This document shows positions 1 through 6,182 of a stretch of DNA of 6,472 nt, in pieces. The stretch is from an uncultured Lachnoanaerobaculum sp. (GTDB lineage: Bacteria; Bacillota; Clostridia; Lachnospirales; Lachnospiraceae). The notes under the pieces are model-generated. The model worked only from the letters and a program-made list of their open reading frames with translations. It searched no databases and was not told where the DNA came from. Where the stretch lies: positions 1-6,472 of the forward strand of contig CALISX010000033.1 in the NCBI GenBank assembly GCA_938041725.1. The letters run 5' to 3'. The number at the start of each line of letters is the position of its first letter. Position 1 is the stretch's first letter. The translations under genes and the position numbers were made by a program.

Positions 1-174
1 TGCTATGGAAGGAATCTGGATGCCCTGTATGACTGTTTAACAGACATCAAGGAGGATACAGCAGTGGATTTGCGCTTTGACCCGGAAAATACACTGCAAA
101 AACAGGTGCTCACAGTGTTTAGCCAGGCGGTTTCCGATAACCGCCATTTGGCAATCATTAAGACAAGGATATGA
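1..174 (+). CDS. Barstar-family ribonuclease inhibitor (C-terminal part, 5' end outside window)
   Basis: Reading frame 1 is open from the window edge to TGA at 172-174, giving the last 57 residues. The visible start (CYGRNLDALYDCLT) matches the core helix of Bacillus amyloliquefaciens barstar (YYGENLDALWDCLT) almost residue for residue, including the Asp pair corresponding to barstar Asp35 and Asp39 (here residues 7 and 11), which insert into or beside the barnase active site. The following beta strand (AVDLRF) and final helix plus strand (QVLTVFSQA, then LAIIK) also fit the fold. Barstar proteins are about 90 residues, so roughly 30 N-terminal residues are missing. Known role of the family: tight cytoplasmic inhibitor of a secreted barnase/RNase N1-type ribonuclease. 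Differences from barstar: Tyr29 is Cys, Trp38 is Tyr, and the position of Glu76 aligns with Gln42. The stop codon touches the recJ start region, so the two are probably cotranscribed. A partner RNase, if present, would lie upstream of the window. Confidence 0.85.
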   Translation, partial: CYGRNLDALYDCLTDIKEDTAVDLRFDPENTLQKQVLTVFSQAVSDNRHLAIIKTRI

Positions 175-176
175 GT

Positions 177-1910
177 ATGGTAAAAACGCAGTGGATGCTG
201 TATACCAGGCGGGGGGAATTTCAAGCATTGTCCTCCCGTTTTTCCATTTCCCCGATAGTGGCAAAAATTATGGTGAACAGGGGGGTGGAAGAAAAGGATT
301 TTCCCCTGTTTTTACAGGGGGGCAGGGAGTGTCTCCATTCCGGTCAAAAACTAAAGGGAGCCATGGAGGCAGCCCGTATCTTAAGGGAGAAAATTTCCGC
401 CGGAAAAAAGATCCGGGTGGTGGGGGATTATGACATTGACGGGGTTTGCTCCAGTTATATTTTAATTGCCGGACTAAAGACTTTGGGAGCCAATGTGGAC
501 GGGGTGATTCCCCATCGGGTAAAGGACGGCTATGGCATTAATGAAAGCATTATCCGCCAGGCGGCGGAGGAGGGAGTGGATACCCTTCTGACCTGTGACA
601 ATGGCATTGCTGCCTATGAGGCTCTGGCTTTGGGAAAGCAGCTGGGAATGACCCTGTTGGTGACGGACCATCATGAGGTGCAAAAGAATGAAAGGGGGGA
701 GGATTTGCTGCCGGAGGCAGATGTCATTGTCAATCCCAGGCAAAAAGACTGTACCTACCCCTTTCCCGGGATTTGCGGGGCCTTTGTGGCCTATAAGCTG
801 ATGGAGCTGCTGTTTATGGAGCAGGTTTCTGATTGGGAAAGGGAATGGCAAAGACTGGGATTTATGGAAATGGCAGCCATAGCCACAGTGGGAGATGTGA
901 TGTCCCTTACCGGGGAAAACCGGGTTTTGGTAAGACAGGGACTGAAGGCCTTGGAACAAACCCAAAATCCAGGACTTGTATGCCTTATGGAGGTAACGGG
1001 GCTTTTGGAAAAGGAGCTGACCCCCTATCATATCGGTTTTGTGCTGGGTCCATGCTTGAATGCAGGGGGGCGTTTGGAAACAGCCCAGGCAGCCTTGGGA
1101 CTGCTGCTTTGTGAAAACAGGGAACAGGCCATGGAAAAGGCTGTGTATTTAAAGCTGCTCAATGACAAAAGAAAGGAACTGACCCGGGAAAATGTGGAAC
1201 AGGCCCTTTTGGAGGTGGAGGAAAAATACAGAAGGGATAAGGTGCTGGTGGTGTATTTGGAACACTGCCACGAATCCATCGCAGGTATCATTGCAGGAAG
1301 GGTACGGGAGTATTTTGGAAAGCCTGCTATTATCCTATGTCCTGCGGAGCAGAAGGATATGGCCAAGGGTTCTGCCCGCTCCATTGAAGCCTATAATATT
1401 TTTGAGGCCCTGTGCCAGGTGAAGAATTTTTTGCCGAAGTTCGGGGGACATCCTATGGCGGCGGGAATGAGCATTTTAAAAAAGGATGTGCCTTCCTTTC
1501 GGCAGGCTTTAAACCAAAGGGCAAGGCTTACAGAGGAGGATTTTATTGAAAAGGTCTGGATTGATGTGGCACTGCCCTTTTCCTACGTAAGCAGGGAATT
1601 GATTCAGGAGCTTAACCTGCTGGCCCCCTTTGGCAATGGAAATGAAAAACCAAAGTTTGCCCAAAAGGATGTGCAGGTGCTTTCCCTTCGGCTGATGGGA
1701 CAGGACAGGAATACGGCGAAGCTTCTGCTCCGGGGCAGTGACGGCTGTGAAATGGAGGGAATCGTCTTTGGAGCGGGGGAGGCTCTGGGAGCCCAGGTAA
1801 GGCCGGGGGACCGGATGGATGTGATTTATTATCCCCAGGAAAATGTATACCGGGGCCACTCCACTTTGCAGCTGGTGATCAGCCACTGGAAATGTAGAAA
1901 TTTACCATAA
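177..1910 (+). CDS. recJ: Single-stranded-DNA-specific exonuclease RecJ
   Basis: Encodes a 577-residue DHH/DHHA1 phosphoesterase that degrades single-stranded DNA 5'-3' in the cytoplasm, acting in recombination, mismatch and base-excision repair. Visible motifs in order: DYDIDG (about 84-89) with metal-binding Asp residues, TCDNG (139-143), the DHH triad (164-166), NPR and CGAFVAYKL (186-208), GDVM (239-242), the DHHA1 signatures GPCLNAGGR (291-299) and GGHPMAAG (423-430), then a C-terminal OB-like domain beginning around 460 and including [12 protein letters not shown]. All catalytic positions I can place are intact and the length equals the usual 560-580. An ATG at 171 lies in the same frame and overlaps the barstar stop, but AAGG at 165-168 sits 8 bases before the ATG at 177 and only 2 before 171, so 177 is preferred; the difference is two residues. 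It probably shares a transcript with the barstar gene. glyA follows after 47 bases. Confidence 0.97.
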   Translation: MVKTQWMLYTRRGEFQALSSRFSISPIVAKIMVNRGVEEKDFPLFLQGGRECLHSGQKLKGAMEAARILREKISAGKKIRVVGDYDIDGVCSSYILIAGLKTLGANVDGVIPHRVKDGYGINESIIRQAAEEGVDTLLTCDNGIAAYEALALGKQLGMTLLVTDHHEVQKNERGEDLLPEADVIVNPRQKDCTYPFPGICGAFVAYKLMELLFMEQVSDWEREWQRLGFMEMAAIATVGDVMSLTGENRVLVRQGLKALEQTQNPGLVCLMEVTGLLEKELTPYHIGFVLGPCLNAGGRLETAQAALGLLLCENREQAMEKAVYLKLLNDKRKELTRENVEQALLEVEEKYRRDKVLVVYLEHCHESIAGIIAGRVREYFGKPAIILCPAEQKDMAKGSARSIEAYNIFEALCQVKNFLPKFGGHPMAAGMSILKKDVPSFRQALNQRARLTEEDFIEKVWIDVALPFSYVSRELIQELNLLAPFGNGNEKPKFAQKDVQVLSLRLMGQDRNTAKLLLRGSDGCEMEGIVFGAGEALGAQVRPGDRMDVIYYPQENVYRGHSTLQLVISHWKCRNLP

Positions 1911-1923
1911 AGTATTGTATACT
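1895..1923 (+). promoter_or_regulatory. Candidate sigma-A promoter for glyA, with an inverted repeat over the -10
   Basis: TAGAAA (1895-1900, 4 of 6 matches to TTGACA) and TATACT (1918-1923, 5 of 6 matches to TATAAT) are separated by exactly 17 bases. Initiation would fall near 1930, leaving a short leader of about 28 bases carrying the glyA ribosome binding site. The -35 lies in the final recJ codons. The -10 sits inside an inverted repeat AGTAT-TGT-ATACT (1911-1923), which could be an operator half-site pair or simply AT-rich chance. The -35 is weak, so this is a moderate call. Confidence 0.4.
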
Positions 1924-1957
1924 GGGTATTCGCAAAGCTTGTTTTTATGGAGGAGAT

Positions 1958-3205
1958 ATGATTAACCAGGCAATGGATTTTTTAGAGCAGTATGATGCCC
2001 AGGTGGGGGCGGCTGTAAAAAAGGAGGCGGATCGGCAAAGAAGGAATCTGGAGCTGATTGCTTCGGAAAATATTGTTTCCGAGGCTGTTTTGGCTGCCAT
2101 GGGCAGTGTGCTCACCAATAAGTATGCCGAAGGGTATCCGGGAAAGCGCTACTATGGGGGCTGCGAGGATGTGGACATTGTGGAGGAGCTGGCCATTGAA
2201 CGGGCCAAAACCCTTTTTGGCTGCACCTATGCCAATGTACAGCCCCATTCCGGTGCCCAGGCCAATATGGCTGTGTTCCTGGCCATGCTGGAGCATGGGG
2301 ACAGGGTGCTGGGGATGAACCTGGCCCATGGGGGCCACCTGACCCATGGATCGCCGGTGAATTTTTCCGGAAAATATTTTGAAATCATTCCCTATGGGGT
2401 GGATGATATAGGGTTCATTGATTATGATGCTCTGGAAAGAATTGCTTTGGAAACCAGGCCGAAATTGATCATTGCCGGGGCCAGCGCCTATGCCAGAACC
2501 ATTGATTTTGAAGCCTTCCGCCGGGTAGCGGATAAGGTCGGAGCCTATCTCATGGTGGACATGGCTCATATTGCTGGGCTGGTGGCAGCGGGACTCCATC
2601 CCTCCCCTATGGACCTGGCGGATGTGGTTACCACCACCACCCATAAAACTCTCCGGGGTCCCAGGGGCGGGCTGATTTTGGCCCAGGAGGAGGCCCAAAA
2701 GAAATTCAACTTTAACAAGGCAGTGTTCCCGGGGATCCAGGGGGGTCCCTTGGAGCATGTGATTGCAGGCAAGGCGGTTTGCTTTGGGGAGGCCCTGAAG
2801 CCGGAGTTTAAAGTATACCAGGAACAGGTGGTAAAAAATGCCCAGGCCCTGGCAAAGGCTTTAACAGCCAGGGGATTTCAGATTTTAACAGGAGGCACAG
2901 ACAATCATCTGATGCTTTTGGACCTGCGGGGGACGGGGATCACCGGCAAGGAGCTGCAAAGGCGCTGTGACGAAGTATACATTACTTTGAACAAAAACAC
3001 CGTGCCCAATGACCCGGAGAGTCCCTTCACTACCAGCGGTGTGCGCATCGGTACCCCTGCGGTTACCACCCGGGGACTCAAGGAAAAGGATATGGAGCTG
3101 ATTGCCCGGTTGATTTATGAGGCAGCCTTTGCATTTGACACAAGGGCAGAGGATATCCGCAGAGAGGTTGCGGCTTTGATGGAGGCCCATCCCCTGTATA
3201 TGTAA
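1958..3205 (+). CDS. glyA: Serine hydroxymethyltransferase
   Basis: A 415-residue PLP enzyme of fold type I that interconverts serine plus tetrahydrofolate with glycine plus 5,10-methylene-tetrahydrofolate, the main cellular source of one-carbon units for purines, thymidylate and methionine. The PLP-binding lysine is Lys230 in [10 protein letters not shown]. Other residues match numbered positions of the E. coli enzyme shifted by one: Ser36 in IASEN, Tyr56 and Glu58 in [15 protein letters not shown], His127 in HGGHLTHG, Asp201 and His204 in VDMAHIAG; Arg363 in GVRIGTPA binds the substrate carboxylate. Length is normal for bacterial GlyA (about 410-420) and no key residue is missing. The start is supported by GGAGGAG at 1949-1955, rather close to the ATG. 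It has its own candidate promoter upstream and is followed after 12 bases by apt, so the two are likely cotranscribed; both feed purine metabolism. Confidence 0.98.
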   Translation: MINQAMDFLEQYDAQVGAAVKKEADRQRRNLELIASENIVSEAVLAAMGSVLTNKYAEGYPGKRYYGGCEDVDIVEELAIERAKTLFGCTYANVQPHSGAQANMAVFLAMLEHGDRVLGMNLAHGGHLTHGSPVNFSGKYFEIIPYGVDDIGFIDYDALERIALETRPKLIIAGASAYARTIDFEAFRRVADKVGAYLMVDMAHIAGLVAAGLHPSPMDLADVVTTTTHKTLRGPRGGLILAQEEAQKKFNFNKAVFPGIQGGPLEHVIAGKAVCFGEALKPEFKVYQEQVVKNAQALAKALTARGFQILTGGTDNHLMLLDLRGTGITGKELQRRCDEVYITLNKNTVPNDPESPFTTSGVRIGTPAVTTRGLKEKDMELIARLIYEAAFAFDTRAEDIRREVAALMEAHPLYM

Positions 3206-3217
3206 TGGGAGAACAAC

Positions 3218-3742
3218 ATGAAGGAATTAAAGGATTATGTAAGAAGTATTCCGGATTTTCCCCAGCCGGGGATTATTTTCCGGGATGTAACTACGATTCT
3301 TTCCGATGCAGACGGACTGGCCTTAAGTATTGACAGTCTGCAAAACTGTCTTCGGGGGGTGGCGTATGATGTGATTGTGGGCCCGGAGTCCCGGGGATTT
3401 ATTTTCGGGGTTCCGGTGGCCTATGCCCAGCACAAGCCCTTTGTCCCCGTGCGAAAGCAGGGAAAGCTCCCCTGTGAAACCGTCGGCATGGAGTATGATC
3501 TGGAATATGGCAAGGCAGTGCTTGAAATCCACAAGGACGCCATCTCTCCAGGAGAGAAGGTGGTGATTGTGGATGATTTGATTGCCACCGGAGGCACCAC
3601 CCAGGCCATTATCAAACTGGTGGAGGCCCTTGGTGGCATTGTGGTAAAGATTTGCTTTGTGATGGAGCTGGCAGGGCTGAAGGGCCGGGAAAAGCTCAAG
3701 GGATACTCGGTGGAATCCCTCATCAGCTATCCAGGAAACTAA
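3218..3742 (+). CDS. apt: Adenine phosphoribosyltransferase
   Basis: A 174-residue type I phosphoribosyltransferase that converts adenine and PRPP to AMP and pyrophosphate in the cytoplasm, salvaging adenine. The N-terminal signature IPDFPQPGIIFRD (residues 11-23) is characteristic of Apt. GPESRGF (55-61) and RKQGKLPCET (79-88) are the conserved substrate-side and flexible-loop regions, and VVIVDDLIATGGTT (115-128) is the PRPP-binding loop with its acidic pair Asp119-Asp120. Length agrees with the family (about 170-183). GGGAG at 3207-3211 lies 6 bases before the ATG, a good ribosome binding site. The gene follows glyA with a 12-base gap and is almost certainly on the same mRNA. In many Firmicutes apt sits next to recJ and before relA; here glyA separates it from recJ and no relA is seen. 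Confidence 0.97.
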   Translation: MKELKDYVRSIPDFPQPGIIFRDVTTILSDADGLALSIDSLQNCLRGVAYDVIVGPESRGFIFGVPVAYAQHKPFVPVRKQGKLPCETVGMEYDLEYGKAVLEIHKDAISPGEKVVIVDDLIATGGTTQAIIKLVEALGGIVVKICFVMELAGLKGREKLKGYSVESLISYPGN

Positions 3743-3752
3743 AGACAGATCA

Positions 3753-3764
3753 GCAGCATGCTGC
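3753..3764 (+). repeat. 12-base perfect palindrome in the apt-chorismate mutase spacer
   Basis: GCAGCATGCTGC is self-complementary. It begins 11 bases after the apt stop codon. As RNA it could form only a short stem with a four-base loop, but its right half TGCTGC can instead pair with GCAGCA at 3780-3785, which is also the left arm of the larger hairpin at 3780-3817. As DNA, a symmetric site of this size could also be bound by a dimeric regulator. No function can be assigned from sequence alone. Confidence 0.5.
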
Positions 3765-3779
3765 ACAGATAAAGGTATG

Positions 3780-3817
3780 GCAGCACCGGGTACACCTGGC
3801 ATGGGGGGCGGTGCTGC
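3780..3817 (+). other. Hairpin in the apt-chorismate mutase spacer (not an intrinsic terminator)
   Basis: GCAGCACCG (3780-3788) and CGGTGCTGC (3809-3817) are exact reverse complements, giving a 9-bp, mostly G:C stem with a 20-base loop. The bases after the stem are CAGCCTGGAAAAAAGG, not a run of T, and reading the other strand also gives no T run, so this is not a rho-independent terminator in either direction. It ends about 12 bases before the mutase ribosome binding site and could act as an mRNA processing or stability element between apt and the downstream gene, or as one arm of a switch with the neighbouring palindrome. Confidence 0.5.
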
Positions 3818-3841
3818 AGCCTGGAAAAAAGGAGTGGAAGG

Positions 3842-4129
3842 ATGGATGCCTTAGAAACAATCCGAAGGGAAATTGATGAAACCGACAAAGAGCTGCTTCG
3901 CCTGTTTGAAAAGCGGATGCACCTTGTGCAAAGGGTGGCAGCATATAAAATAGAGCATCAGCTGCCGGTGTTAAATGCCCGGCGGGAGGAGGAGGTTTTA
4001 AGAAAGGCGGAGGACAATCTCTCGGATCCCCTTTTGCTGCCCTATGGAAGGGAGTTTTTAAGCGGTCTGATGGCCCTCTCCAGAAAAGAACAGGAGCGTC
4101 TTTTGGAGAAGGGCGGGGATTTGCTTTGA
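3842..4129 (+). CDS. Monofunctional chorismate mutase, AroQ class
   Basis: A 95-residue all-helical protein that rearranges chorismate to prephenate, the branch point to phenylalanine and tyrosine. It aligns with the chorismate mutase domain of the E. coli P-protein across the active-site residues: Arg8 (E. coli Arg11), Arg25 (Arg28), Lys36 (Lys39), Arg48-Glu49 (Arg51-Glu52), Ser80 (Ser84) and Gln84 (Gln88) with the correct spacing. E. coli Asp48 corresponds to Asn45 here. Length is that of the stand-alone domain, with no fused prephenate dehydratase, dehydrogenase or DAHP synthase, and no signal peptide, so it is the cytoplasmic form. AAAAAAGGAG (3825-3834) lies 7 bases before the ATG. A second ATG at 3846 is out of frame. 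Its stop codon at 4127-4129 lies inside the -35 of the next promoter. None of its neighbours belongs to aromatic biosynthesis, so the setting gives no support for pathway clustering. Confidence 0.9.
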   Translation: MDALETIRREIDETDKELLRLFEKRMHLVQRVAAYKIEHQLPVLNARREEEVLRKAEDNLSDPLLLPYGREFLSGLMALSRKEQERLLEKGGDLL

Positions 4130-4153
4130 CAAAGGGAAAAAAACTCCTATAAT
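4126..4153 (+). promoter_or_regulatory. Consensus sigma-A promoter for the DUF2156/GNAT unit
   Basis: TTGACA (4126-4131) and TATAAT (4148-4153) both match the housekeeping consensus at 6 of 6 positions and are 16 bases apart. The spacer contains a purine-rich run ending in an A tract. The -35 overlaps the stop codon of the chorismate mutase gene. Initiation 5-8 bases after the -10 would fall at 4158-4161, with the A at 4160 the natural choice. That A is the first base of the next start codon, so the message would have essentially no leader. Confidence 0.85.
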
Positions 4154-4159
4154 AGACAT

Positions 4160-5101
4160 ATGGAAAAAATATTAGAAAAATTAAATTTTAAACAACTGTT
4201 ACCCCAGGATATGCCCAGGTACAATAAGTTTTACAGTCTTCGACCCAACCGTACCTGTGACAGCGTACCCTTGGAAAGCTTCATATGGAAGGATTATCAC
4301 CATGTTCGGGCAGCCATTGCCCATAGGGACGGGGAAGAGGTAGGACTTTTGTGGCTTATGGGGGAGGAGGAGAGGCCTTTTTCCGCCATGCCCCTTTGCA
4401 AAGAGGAGGACCTGGCCTACTGCTTTGACCTGATGGTGGACTATTTTAATCAGGAGCTGCACCGGCCATTAAAGATCATGCTGGCAGATGAGGAGGGGGT
4501 TTTGGCCCTGAAGCCGGATGAAAGGAAGTTTTTGGTGCGGGAGGATGTGGTGGCCAGGGATTACCTCTACGAGGGGGAGAAGCTGCGCACTTTGGCAGGA
4601 AAAAAACTCCATAAAAAGAAAAATCATTACAATAACTTTTTGAAAAACTATGAAGGGAGATATGAATACCGGGATTTAAGCTGTGCCTGCAATGTGCGGG
4701 AGGCGATTTTTGGCTTTTTGGACAAGTGGCGGGAAAGCAAGGGGGAGGATGTGGAAAAGCATCTGGATCCGGAGGTGGAGGGCATCCACGAGATTCTGCA
4801 AAACTGCCAGCTTTTAAAAATACGTATGGGAGGTATCTACATTGACGGGGCTTTGGAGGCCTTCTCCATTGGCAGTTTCAATCCTCTGGAGAACATGGCA
4901 GTGATTCACATTGAAAAGGCCAATCCCCAAATCAACGGGCTTTACCAGGCCATCAATAAGGAATTTTTGGTCCATGCCTTCCCGGAGGCAGTCCTTGTAA
5001 ACCGGGAGGATGATCTGGGCATTGAGGGGCTGCGCCAGGCAAAGGAAAGTTATTATCCTGTAGATTATGCCAGAAAGTATTATATTGAGCAAAAGCTATG
5101 A
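4160..5101 (+). CDS. DUF2156 protein (phosphatidylglycerol lysyltransferase C-terminal-like, GNAT fold)
   Basis: A 313-residue soluble protein recognised as the DUF2156 / LPG_synthase_C family, two GNAT-like lobes related to the catalytic half of MprF and to Fem-type aminoacyl transferases. Recognisable parts: the N-terminal lobe with FYSLRPNRTCD (24-34) and FIWKDYHH (41-48); the basic central segment LAGKKLHKKKNHYNNFLK (145-162); the strand pair GGIYIDGALEAFSIG (224-238); IHIEKAN (249-255); and the closing VNREDDLGIEGLRQAKESYYP (280-300). No signal peptide or membrane segment is seen, so unlike MprF it has no flippase half; the true acceptor is unknown. The start at 4160 keeps the family-like N-terminus (NFKQLLPQDMPRYNKF), yet no ribosome binding site precedes it; an in-frame ATG at 4211 (Met18) has only AGG close by and would cut into the domain. 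Its stop overlaps the start of the GNAT gene, so the two are coupled. Confidence 0.85.
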   Translation: MEKILEKLNFKQLLPQDMPRYNKFYSLRPNRTCDSVPLESFIWKDYHHVRAAIAHRDGEEVGLLWLMGEEERPFSAMPLCKEEDLAYCFDLMVDYFNQELHRPLKIMLADEEGVLALKPDERKFLVREDVVARDYLYEGEKLRTLAGKKLHKKKNHYNNFLKNYEGRYEYRDLSCACNVREAIFGFLDKWRESKGEDVEKHLDPEVEGIHEILQNCQLLKIRMGGIYIDGALEAFSIGSFNPLENMAVIHIEKANPQINGLYQAINKEFLVHAFPEAVLVNREDDLGIEGLRQAKESYYPVDYARKYYIEQKL

Positions 5102-6177
5102 TTCGATTTCTTACACAGGAGGAAAAATTAAATACAAAAGTGTTGTACCGGGAGGCCTTTCCCCAGGACTCCCGGTCCTTTGTAGAATACTATTACCGGG
5201 AAAAGACGAAAACCAACCGGGTGGCAGGGGATATAGGGGCAGATGGAAGGGTTTCCTCCATGCTGATGTTAAACCCCTACCGGGTGAAGGTGGGGCAGGG
5301 AGTCTATGACCTGGATTATATTGTGGCGGTGGCCACTGCAGAGAATGCCAGAAGACAGGGAAAAATGCGGGGGGTTTTAGAATTTGCCCTTCGGGAAATG
5401 GAAAAAAAACATGTGCCCTTTACCTATCTTCTGCCCGCCAATAAGGACTATTATCTCCCCTTCCACTTTGCCTTTGTGTCGGATAAGGAGGAATGGAAAA
5501 GTGCAGACCTGGGAAGGCTTTTGGGGCCGGAAGCCTTAGCCGGATTAAGGGAAAGAGTATTGGATCATGACAGCCCCCAGGGGCTGTTTTTGGCAGCGGC
5601 AGACTTTGTGAATCAGGTACTGGGAGAAACAAAGGATGTATATGCCCTGCGGGATGAGGCCTATTACCGCAGAGAGGTGCTGGAGCTGGCTTCAGAAGGG
5701 GGGAAGCTCCGCCTGTTTTTTGACAGGGAGGATCGGATGCAGGCCCTTTTTTCTGTATGGGGCCAGGGGGAAGTGAAGGAATGTATTTTGTCCAGAGAGC
5801 TGCTTTTTTTGCTGGAGCATGGCCCTGGGAAACAGCTGGTGAAACCTGCTCCCGGGATTATGATCCGCATTACGGATCTTAGAGAGCTGGTGAAGAATCT
5901 GGCTTTAAAAGAAACAGAAAAAAACGACAAATGTGTCTTTTACTTAAGACTGACAGACCCCCTGCTGGTTTCCCAAAACGGATTGTTTTGCTGGGAGGCA
6001 GCCCGGTCCGGTTCCCGGCTGATTCCTGTGCAGGAGCTGCCTAAGGGAGAAGAGGCAGTGGAAACAGACGTGGGGGAACTGACGGGATGGATTTTTGGTT
6101 ATACCCATGCAGAAAAATTCGCCTCCCTGGAGAAGGTAGAAGGGTTTCGGGGAGTATTTTTTGACGAGGCAGTATAA
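5098..6177 (+). CDS. GNAT N-acetyltransferase, Eis-like with SCP2-type C-terminal domain
   Basis: A 359-residue protein with an N-terminal GNAT lobe followed by a second GNAT-like lobe and a sterol-carrier-like C-terminal region, the layout of the Eis family. The acetyl-CoA pyrophosphate loop is at VAVATAENARRQGKM (76-90), with Arg85, Arg86 and Gly88 of the R/Q-x-x-G motif; the last motif position is Met90 rather than Gly/Ala. LLPANKDYYLPFHFAFV (111-127) is the usual segment after it. RDEAYYRRE (185-193) with the following strands marks the second lobe, and IRITDLRELV (256-265) and LRLTDPLLVSQNGLFCW (283-299) resemble the SCP2-like domain. Eis relatives transfer acetyl groups to amines (aminoglycosides, protein lysines); the substrate here cannot be told. 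The ATG overlaps the upstream TGA by four bases and has no convincing ribosome binding site, suggesting translational coupling with the DUF2156 gene. No membrane segment is visible. Confidence 0.87.
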   Translation: MIRFLTQEEKLNTKVLYREAFPQDSRSFVEYYYREKTKTNRVAGDIGADGRVSSMLMLNPYRVKVGQGVYDLDYIVAVATAENARRQGKMRGVLEFALREMEKKHVPFTYLLPANKDYYLPFHFAFVSDKEEWKSADLGRLLGPEALAGLRERVLDHDSPQGLFLAAADFVNQVLGETKDVYALRDEAYYRREVLELASEGGKLRLFFDREDRMQALFSVWGQGEVKECILSRELLFLLEHGPGKQLVKPAPGIMIRITDLRELVKNLALKETEKNDKCVFYLRLTDPLLVSQNGLFCWEAARSGSRLIPVQELPKGEEAVETDVGELTGWIFGYTHAEKFASLEKVEGFRGVFFDEAV

Positions 6178-6182
6178 GGATT

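Noticed and set aside
77..433. 118-codon plus-strand frame overlapping the barstar end and recJ start
   Set aside because: It overlaps two recognised genes in a different frame and its C-terminal part is a Gly/Lys-rich by-product of the G-rich coding strand.
474..1031. 185-codon minus-strand open frame inside recJ
   Set aside because: Antisense shadow of the DHH region; composition is low-complexity and it has no start signals. Other antisense frames at 3323-3802 and 5664-5930 were dismissed for the same reason.
1901..1923. TTTACC at 1901-1906 as the glyA -35
   Set aside because: It would leave only 11 bases to TATACT, too short for a sigma-A promoter; TAGAAA at 1895 gives a 17-base spacer instead.
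1982..2758. 258-codon open frame on the minus strand inside glyA
   Set aside because: It lies wholly within a gene with every catalytic residue conserved, its His/Gly/Pro-rich translation resembles no family I know, and I see no ribosome binding site or promoter for it.
3780..3830. Rho-independent terminator after apt
   Set aside because: The stem is convincing but is followed by CAGCCTGGAAAAAA on the + strand, and there is no T run on either strand, so termination is not supported.
5401..5410. Run of eight A in the GNAT gene as a phase-variable slippage tract
   Set aside because: It encodes a normal Glu-Lys-Lys segment in an intact frame, and runs of this length are common in such genomes. 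Nothing else suggests contingency control.
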